DNA from: an uncultured Lachnospiraceae bacterium
Lineage (GTDB): Bacteria; Bacillota; Clostridia; Lachnospirales; Lachnospiraceae
NCBI GenBank assembly: GCA_910583815.1
Contig: CAJTZB010000070.1
Span: forward strand, 1 to 11,719
Length of the DNA stretch: 11,719 bases
Direction: 5' to 3'
Shown: positions 6,946-11,719 of the stretch, one piece after another
How positions within the stretch are numbered: the stretch's first letter is position 1
How the letters are laid out: each line of letters begins with the position of its first letter
The notes under the pieces: generated by a model
Databases searched by the model: none
Seen by the model: the letters and a program-made list of their open reading frames with translations, nothing else
Told to the model about the DNA's origin: nothing
Made by a program: the position numbers and the translations under genes

Positions 6946-6965
6946 AATTCAAAGAAAATTTCTTT
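6946..6965. promoter_or_regulatory. A/T palindrome and CodY-like box upstream of the EF-G-like -35
   Basis: AAAGAAA and TTTCTTT form a perfect 7-base inverted repeat around one A (6951-6965), nested within TTC...GAA outer arms. AATTCAAAGAAAATT (6946-6960) matches the CodY consensus at 12 of 15 positions. Position and composition resemble the element upstream of gdhA, which suggests but does not prove shared control. Confidence 0.3.
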
Positions 6966-7179
6966 TTGAAGCCTTTTGTCAGACCTTGTCACTGTATATT
7001 TTATTCTACAGTCATAGAATTTCCTTTATTTTTCTTCTAATACCGAATATTTACATCAAGTTTCGCCTTATCGCCTCCTTACATATCTCCAAAGAACTCA
7101 TGTCACAGATTATTTTTTAGGTATGACGTTTCCTATTTTCCTAATTTTGACAAATCAGATAGGGAATGTGCGAAATCCG

Positions 7180-7208
7180 TTGACAAGCACCCACAGGAAT
7201 GCTATCGT
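7180..7208 (+). promoter_or_regulatory. Promoter of the HAD phosphatase / lipid kinase pair
   Basis: A perfect TTGACA (7180-7185) is followed by exactly 17 bases and TATCGT (7203-7208, 4 of 6 to consensus). Transcription would start near 7215, about 43 bases before the ATG at 7258. This also argues against the longer in-frame ATG at 7123, which lies upstream of the promoter. Confidence 0.65.
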
Positions 7209-7257
7209 AGCAATAGAAACTCTCACAAAAAATACCATACAGAAACGAGGATTTTAT

Positions 7258-7965
7258 ATGAATACCATATTTTTTGACTTGGATGGCACCCTGCTGCCAA
7301 TGGACGCAAAGTCCTTTGAACATGCCTATTTTAACGGCCTCTGCAAAGTCCTTCCTGAGCTTGCCCCTGACCATCTCATCAAATCTGTTTGGGCAGGCAC
7401 CAAAGCAATGATAAATAATGACGGAAGTACGACAAACCGCCTTGCATTCGCCGATACCTTTTCAAAGCTCACCGGCATAGATTTTTTTGAAGCCGAGCCA
7501 CGGTTTGAAGAATATTACCGCACCGGGTTTCAGGACTGCATCCATGCCTGCCAACCGACAGAACTAAGCAGAAACATCGTCCATATACTGCAAGAAAAAG
7601 GTTACAAAGTTGTTATAGCAACCAATCCACTGTTTCCACAAATTGCAACCTACAGCCGTCTGAACTGGCTTGGCCTTTCTCCTGAAGAATTCTCTCTTGT
7701 GACTACCTATGAAAACAGCCATTATGCCAAACCAAACCCTGCCTATTATCAGGAAATCTGCCAGAAGCTATCCCTAAATCCAGCAGACTGCCTGATGGTC
7801 GGAAATGATGCAGCAGAGGACGGCGCTGCCCTAAAAATCGGAATGCCCGTTCTTCTTGTCACGGACTGCCTAATGAATACAAATAATATTCCTACTGATT
7901 CCTTTATGGAAAAAACATTGGGTGAAGTACTAGAATGGGCAAAACAGCTCCCTGCCTGCCTTTAA
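7258..7965 (+). CDS. HAD-superfamily hydrolase (probable small-molecule phosphatase)
   Basis: The 235-residue protein carries all four HAD motifs: I, FFDLDGTLLP (nucleophile D7, general acid/base D9); II, IATNP (T122); III, AKPNP (K148); IV, VGNDAAEDG (D174, D178). A helical cap lies between motifs I and II, as in the phosphoglycolate-phosphatase-like subgroup, so it is most likely a cytoplasmic Mg-dependent phosphatase of a small phosphorylated metabolite; the substrate cannot be told from sequence. The frame is open back to 7123, but the ATG at 7258 is preferred: it has ACGAGG at good spacing, starts exactly at the conserved motif, and lies downstream of the promoter. It is followed after 26 bases by a lipid kinase on the same strand, so the two are almost certainly co-transcribed. 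Confidence 0.9.
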   Translation: MNTIFFDLDGTLLPMDAKSFEHAYFNGLCKVLPELAPDHLIKSVWAGTKAMINNDGSTTNRLAFADTFSKLTGIDFFEAEPRFEEYYRTGFQDCIHACQPTELSRNIVHILQEKGYKVVIATNPLFPQIATYSRLNWLGLSPEEFSLVTTYENSHYAKPNPAYYQEICQKLSLNPADCLMVGNDAAEDGAALKIGMPVLLVTDCLMNTNNIPTDSFMEKTLGEVLEWAKQLPACL

Positions 7966-7991
7966 AATATACTACAGAAACGGAGAATCCT

Positions 7992-8921
7992 ATGTATCAT
8001 ATTTTTGTCAACCCTTCTTCGCGTTCCGGAAAGGGACGTGCAGTCTGGACAAAAGCAGAAACATATTTTAAGGAGCATCATATTCCTTACGAACTCCACT
8101 ATACAAAAAAGAACGCCCCGACGCGTCCCGAATTTGAAGCTATTCTGCAAAAAGACAACGAACAAACCATTCCTATTCTCGTCATTGGCGGAGACGGCAC
8201 TCTGAACCAATGCATCAACGGCATTTCCGAGCCGGAGCGTTTCTCACTCAGCTATCTTCCGGCAGGCTCCGGAAATGACTTTATACGCAATAAAAAACTT
8301 CCGGCTTCCTTATCAGCCAAACTGGATTCCATTCTTGCACGGAATAATGAAATCCTGATTGACATTGGCACAGTTACATTAAAAGCCGCCGATGGGCAAA
8401 GTATCTGCCGGAATTTCCTTGTCAGCTCCGGTCTTGGTTACGATGCAGAAATCTGCCATGTCGTAAACACCTCCCATCTGAAAGAACGCTTAAACAAATT
8501 GCATCTCGGAAAAATCGCCTACCTGCTTGTCGGCCTGAAAAATCTGTTCGCAACAAAAGTCTGTGATATGGAAGTGACAGAAAACGGACAGGCAAAAACC
8601 TATCCCGCCGTCTTTTTTATCACCGCGCTGAACCAGCCATATGAAGGCGGCGGCCTCCCAATGGCACCTGCTGCTACAGATACCGATGGCCGCCTTTCCT
8701 TCTTAATTGTATACGGCATGAACCGTCTGCAGGCACTGAGGATGATTCCTGCCCTCACTGCCGGACGACATATTGGAAAACGAGGCATCCATCTGACAGA
8801 TGGTACGGAGCTTACCGTCACAATGCCGTTTCCAAAAGCCATCCACAGTGATGGGGAATATCTTGGTGACTACACAAAGTATCATATCGCATTAGGCAAA
8901 AAAATTAAGTTTATCTATTAA
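7992..8921 (+). CDS. Diacylglycerol kinase-family lipid kinase (YegS/BmrU/DgkB-like)
   Basis: This 309-residue protein belongs to the diacylglycerol-kinase catalytic family, which phosphorylates lipid alcohols with ATP at the inner face of the membrane. Visible signatures are FVNPSSRSGKG (5-15), the nucleotide-binding GGDGT followed by LNQCINGI (66-78), LPAGSGNDFIR (89-99), GGGLPMAPAATDTDG (220-233) and HSDGEYLG (285-292), in the expected order and at normal length. It has no membrane helix and would associate peripherally. A diacylglycerol or similar lipid substrate is inferred from the family. The ATG at 7992 is chosen because CGGAG lies seven bases upstream and it starts directly at the conserved N-terminus; the frame is open back to 7935, overlapping the HAD gene, without a better start. 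It is convergent with the GH31 gene, with only 26 bases between stop codons. Confidence 0.92.
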   Translation: MYHIFVNPSSRSGKGRAVWTKAETYFKEHHIPYELHYTKKNAPTRPEFEAILQKDNEQTIPILVIGGDGTLNQCINGISEPERFSLSYLPAGSGNDFIRNKKLPASLSAKLDSILARNNEILIDIGTVTLKAADGQSICRNFLVSSGLGYDAEICHVVNTSHLKERLNKLHLGKIAYLLVGLKNLFATKVCDMEVTENGQAKTYPAVFFITALNQPYEGGGLPMAPAATDTDGRLSFLIVYGMNRLQALRMIPALTAGRHIGKRGIHLTDGTELTVTMPFPKAIHSDGEYLGDYTKYHIALGKKIKFIY

Positions 8922-8947
8922 GACCGAAACTTTCCCATGAAATTCCA

Positions 8948-11248
8948 TCAATCTTTGAGCGGAATGTTAAGTTCCTCTGCAAACGGCACGGATACTTCTG
9001 TTCCGTCTGCATGAAGCACCAGCGTCTTATAATCCGTTTTATATCCATGATGCAGCATGTGCATAGTAACGCATTCCGCTGTTCTTTTGAACTCATATTC
9101 GTTATAGACGCCTTTTTTGTAATCCAGAGAAGTTCCATCATCCTCATAATGAATATAGCTGCTTTCCCTTAACTCCTCACCTTCTGCCCAAGGTGCCAGA
9201 TACAGATGCAGAGCGGTAAGCTCCTGCTTTCTGATATGGCAGACATTCCGGAACATTGGCAGCATCGCCCCTGCCTTTACAAAAACTCCGGTTTCTGCAA
9301 GAGACATCGGAACAATATATTCCTGCCCGCCCTGATATTCTTTTCCGGTGAAATAATCAATCCAGCTGCCCTCCGGCAAATAAACCAGACGAGAACGTTC
9401 TCCCTGCCGCACAACCGGCGCAAGCAGTACATAAGAGCCAACCATCACTTCATCATTTAATTCTTTTACTCTTTCATCCGCCGGATAGTCATAAAATAAA
9501 GGACGGTACATCGGAACGCCTTCTGCATTGGCATCACGCAGCAAATCATACAGATACGGCAGGAAATCATAGCGGAGCTGCAAAAATTTCCGATAAATCC
9601 GAAGCGTCTCCTCATCAAACGCATAAGGCTCCTGATATCTTGTATTTTTGGCCGAATGGTTCCGGAAAAATGGGGAAAATACATTTGCCTCCAGCCAGCG
9701 AATGACCAGTTCCTTTGCCGCCTCGTTCCCAAAGCCGCCAATGTCCACACCGTTTACTGCAAAACCACACAGATTCATTGTCATAACCTGAGGAAGCGAT
9801 ACGCCAAGATGCTCCCAAAGCGACTGGTTGTCGCCGTTCCAGGAAGTCGTAAATGGGCTTGTCGTTGCAAATGCTGCCCTTGTGATAACAGTCGGCCGCC
9901 GATTCTCTTCCTCAAATGCCGCTGCAACACAGCGTGCCATATACTCTGCATACAGATTATGCACTTCGTCATGATAATACGTATTTGTTCCATCCGAAAA
10001 TTCCACATCATCCGGCAATGGGCCACGGAAAGATGCCGGTTCATTCATATCGCACCAGATGCCTTCCAGAAGGTACTTCTCTACAAACTCCTTTGTAACC
10101 TTGGTCAGATAAGCCGCAGTATCCGGTTTGAAATAATCCGGATATTTGGATTCGCCCGGCCACACCACATTGATGTAGTCTTCCCCATCCTTCTTTGCAA
10201 AACCGCCCTGTTTTGTGAGCTCGTCATAAAGCGGATAGCCTTCCTCTGCCTTGACCGCAGGGTCCATAATCGTAATCAGTCCGATTCCGTCCTCTGCAAA
10301 ACTTTCAGAAAGTGCCCTTAAATCAGAAAGATACGAATCCGATACCGTGTATACTTTATAATGGTCCATATAATCAATATCCAGATGGATATAATCTAAC
10401 GGAAGACCATATTCCTTTGACTTCGCGCGGATTTCCTGCATTTCTTTTTCATCGTACGACCAACGCGACTGATGATACCCTAACATCTTTCTTGTCGTAA
10501 ACAGCGGCCTTCCGACAAGTTCGGTATAATTTGCCGTGATTTCTTTCGGAGAATCTCCAAGGAAGAGAAAATAGTCGTGCTCTCCCTGCTTGCTTCCAAT
10601 ATAGAAAAATTTCTTGCTGTACCTGCCCAAATTAAACACGCACTTATAGCTTGACGGATAGAACATGCCATAATATTCAGTGCCATGATGATTGACCAAA
10701 AGATAGTTTATTGATTTGTAAAGCGACTTGTACGTCTCATTATGTTCTGTTGGGTCATCGGTATTCCATGAAATGTACTCATAGTCTCTGCGGTTTAAAT
10801 GGGCAGCCTTGTCTCCAAGCCCATACAGTCTGTCTCTGTCATCAAACAGGCGCACATTGATTTGTGTCTTAAAATCCGCTAAAGACTCCGCCGTTGTATG
10901 ACCTTCCAGCTTTGCAAGATCAAACTCCTTATCTGTCTCATAAATCGTGGTGTCTCTGCCTTCATATTCCTCAAAATATTCTTTGCCATCCTTTGTAATA
11001 TGCAGAACAAGGTTCTCATCCACCATTATGGCATAGGCTCCGGCAGTCATCATAACCTGTCCGTTTTCTTCCCATGCATGAAAATCAACAGGTCCCCTGC
11101 GGTAGTTTAAATGCACAAGGTTTTCACTGTTCTTCTTTTCATAAACCCGGAGCAGCCCTTCATGAATCCACTCTAATGTCCTCTCCTTCTCGCCGGAATG
11201 AACTGTAACTCCATTCTCCATGCGGCAAAAATGCACTTTGCATTCCAT
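8948..11248 (-). CDS. Glycoside hydrolase family 31, probable alpha-glucosidase, cytoplasmic
   Basis: The 766-residue enzyme has the GH31 plan: an N-terminal beta-sandwich (about 1-250), a (beta/alpha)8 catalytic barrel (about 255-590) and C-terminal beta domains. The nucleophile is D400 in WCDMNEP, and the acid/base is D473 in SWNGDN. HLDIDYM near 288-294 and FFRNHS near 516-521 are further family landmarks. GH31 members are retaining alpha-glucosidases, alpha-xylosidases and relatives; this one looks most like bacterial alpha-glucosidases acting on malto- or isomalto-oligosaccharides, but the exact substrate is inference. There is no signal peptide, so it would act on imported sugars. The start has AAGGAGAGAAAAATATG. 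It follows yacP by 76 bases on the same strand with no clear terminator; a possible weak promoter (TTGGGA, 18 bases, TAAAAT) lies across the yacP end. No sugar transporter or regulator is adjacent in this window. Confidence 0.95.
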   Translation of the reverse strand: MECKVHFCRMENGVTVHSGEKERTLEWIHEGLLRVYEKKNSENLVHLNYRRGPVDFHAWEENGQVMMTAGAYAIMVDENLVLHITKDGKEYFEEYEGRDTTIYETDKEFDLAKLEGHTTAESLADFKTQINVRLFDDRDRLYGLGDKAAHLNRRDYEYISWNTDDPTEHNETYKSLYKSINYLLVNHHGTEYYGMFYPSSYKCVFNLGRYSKKFFYIGSKQGEHDYFLFLGDSPKEITANYTELVGRPLFTTRKMLGYHQSRWSYDEKEMQEIRAKSKEYGLPLDYIHLDIDYMDHYKVYTVSDSYLSDLRALSESFAEDGIGLITIMDPAVKAEEGYPLYDELTKQGGFAKKDGEDYINVVWPGESKYPDYFKPDTAAYLTKVTKEFVEKYLLEGIWCDMNEPASFRGPLPDDVEFSDGTNTYYHDEVHNLYAEYMARCVAAAFEEENRRPTVITRAAFATTSPFTTSWNGDNQSLWEHLGVSLPQVMTMNLCGFAVNGVDIGGFGNEAAKELVIRWLEANVFSPFFRNHSAKNTRYQEPYAFDEETLRIYRKFLQLRYDFLPYLYDLLRDANAEGVPMYRPLFYDYPADERVKELNDEVMVGSYVLLAPVVRQGERSRLVYLPEGSWIDYFTGKEYQGGQEYIVPMSLAETGVFVKAGAMLPMFRNVCHIRKQELTALHLYLAPWAEGEELRESSYIHYEDDGTSLDYKKGVYNEYEFKRTAECVTMHMLHHGYKTDYKTLVLHADGTEVSVPFAEELNIPLKD

Positions 11249-11324
11249 ATTTTTCTCTCCTTCCCAGCTTCGGTGCTGACATCTCCCACCAATGCATATA
11301 TGAATATTTTAATACAGCCTAAAG

Positions 11325-11719
11325 TTATTTCCCAAGCCTTATCCTTTCAAGCTCTTCTGCCACATCCGGCGGCAGCTCCTCTATCAGCCTGCCTCCTCTT
11401 TTTCTGGACAGCTCTTCTAACTTCTCACGGATTTCTTTCTCTGCTGTATAGATTTCTTCCAAAAGCCCCAGGGCAGACATGCGGTAAGCACCGCTTCCCC
11501 AAATAATAACCTGCTCTGTCGCATCCGAAGTTGCTACGGTGACATGATATTTTTTCCCGATTTCATGCACTGTCTTTTCAATATACTGATCTGCAGTCTC
11601 TGCTTCTTTTGTATAGACAACATAGATGTTATGGTATTTCTGTACTTCACCTTGAAAACCTTCTACCTTATAGGCATCAAACACAAGGATCACTGTACAG
11701 TTCTTATATCCTTGATAGT
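11325..11719 (-). CDS. yacP: YacP-like NYN-domain ribonuclease (Rae1 family), N-terminus beyond right edge
   Basis: The frame is open from the window edge to TAA at 11325, giving 131 codons without the N-terminus. It reads YQGYKNCTVILVFDAYKVEG from the edge, aligning with the middle of Bacillus YacP, so the GTG at 11693 is an internal Val and not the start. Conserved NYN/PIN-fold elements are visible: VFDAY, ETADQYIE and TSDATEQ, the last two carrying the acidic residues expected around the metal site. YacP in Bacillus (Rae1) is a ribosome-associated endoribonuclease that cleaves certain mRNAs in the A site; that function is known for the family and inferred here. About 35-45 N-terminal residues should lie beyond 11719. 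The C-terminal helix (EKEIREKLEELSRKRGG) is highly charged. The GH31 gene follows and may be partly co-transcribed. Confidence 0.9.
   Translation of the reverse strand, partial: YQGYKNCTVILVFDAYKVEGFQGEVQKYHNIYVVYTKEAETADQYIEKTVHEIGKKYHVTVATSDATEQVIIWGSGAYRMSALGLLEEIYTAEKEIREKLEELSRKRGGRLIEELPPDVAEELERIRLGK

Larger units (their letters stand above)
6848..7257. other. Divergent intergenic region between the EF-G-like and HAD genes
   Basis: This 410-base stretch contains no convincing gene. It holds the EF-G-like promoter (6914-6942, leftward) and the HAD promoter (7180-7208, rightward). Next to the former is a perfect A/T palindrome, AAAGAAA-A-TTTCTTT (6951-6965). Further right are two TTGTCA copies ten bases apart (6976-6981 and 6986-6991) and overlapping inverted repeats ACTGTA/TACAGT (6991-7012) and ATTCTA/TAGAAT (7003-7020). 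The stretch 7021-7120 is A/T-rich; its minus strand has TAAGGAGG near 7075 but no usable ORF behind it. Confidence 0.6.

Noticed and set aside
7060..7080. TAAGGAGG on the minus strand in the divergent region, suggesting a small gene
   Set aside because: The following ATG is too distant and is at once followed by TAA. No frame of useful length begins there.
7123..7257. N-terminal extension of the HAD protein by 45 residues
   Set aside because: The extension precedes the conserved motif I start, contains the likely -35/-10 elements, and lacks a ribosome binding site. The ATG at 7258 has one.
9656..10321. 221-codon plus-strand ORF opposite the GH31 gene
   Set aside because: It lies wholly antisense to a GH31 gene with intact catalytic motifs. 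Its translation is Cys/His/Arg-rich low-quality sequence with no family resemblance and no good ribosome binding site.
11325..11693. YacP starting at the GTG at 11693
   Set aside because: The frame is open to the window edge, and the residues before the GTG (YQGYKNCT) match the family, so the gene is simply cut by the window.

Overview
The window looks like chromosomal DNA from a low-to-moderate-GC Gram-positive anaerobe of the class Clostridia, most likely a gut Lachnospiraceae. I infer this from strong AGGAGG-type ribosome binding sites, consensus vegetative promoters, a clostridial hexameric NADP-type glutamate dehydrogenase, a Firmicute-type YacP, an auxiliary EF-G of the kind common in Clostridia, and cytoplasmic GH31 and GH26 glycosidases. 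It contains no rRNA, tRNA, CRISPR array, recognisable transposase or phage gene. Genus and species cannot be read from the sequence alone.

Layout from left to right: (1) the 5' part of an unrecognised acidic protein on the minus strand, running off the left edge, with its own extended -10 promoter; (2) a cytoplasmic GH26 (mannanase-family) hydrolase, minus strand; (3) a short interval with a long imperfect hairpin, a 24-codon ORF inside it, and an extended -10 element overlapping the gdhA stop codon; (4) gdhA, minus strand, with a near-consensus promoter, a palindromic leader and A/T-rich inverted repeats upstream; (5) two tandem terminator-like hairpins ending the next unit; (6) a methyl-accepting chemotaxis protein and, just upstream of it on the same strand, an EF-G-like translational GTPase, probably one transcript; (7) a 410-base divergent intergenic region with promoters facing both ways; (8) a plus-strand pair, a HAD phosphatase followed 26 bases later by a diacylglycerol/YegS-type lipid kinase; (9) a large GH31 alpha-glucosidase on the minus strand, convergent with the lipid kinase; (10) the C-terminal two thirds or so of YacP (NYN-domain ribonuclease, Rae1 family), minus strand, running off the right edge.

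Most genes are ordinary housekeeping or metabolic functions: ammonium assimilation (gdhA), intracellular oligosaccharide breakdown (GH31, GH26), signalling (chemoreceptor), translation and mRNA turnover (EF-G-like, YacP) and lipid phosphorylation/dephosphorylation (HAD plus lipid kinase). I see no clear new multi-gene defence or mobile system. The most interesting points are in the control regions: the gdhA leader with competing hairpins, related TTCAAA...TTTGAA inverted repeats (with imperfect CodY-box resemblance) beside the -35 elements of both gdhA and the EF-G-like gene, and the hairpin/small-ORF/promoter arrangement between gdhA and the GH26 gene. The EF-G-like protein also has non-canonical G3 and G4 GTPase motifs.
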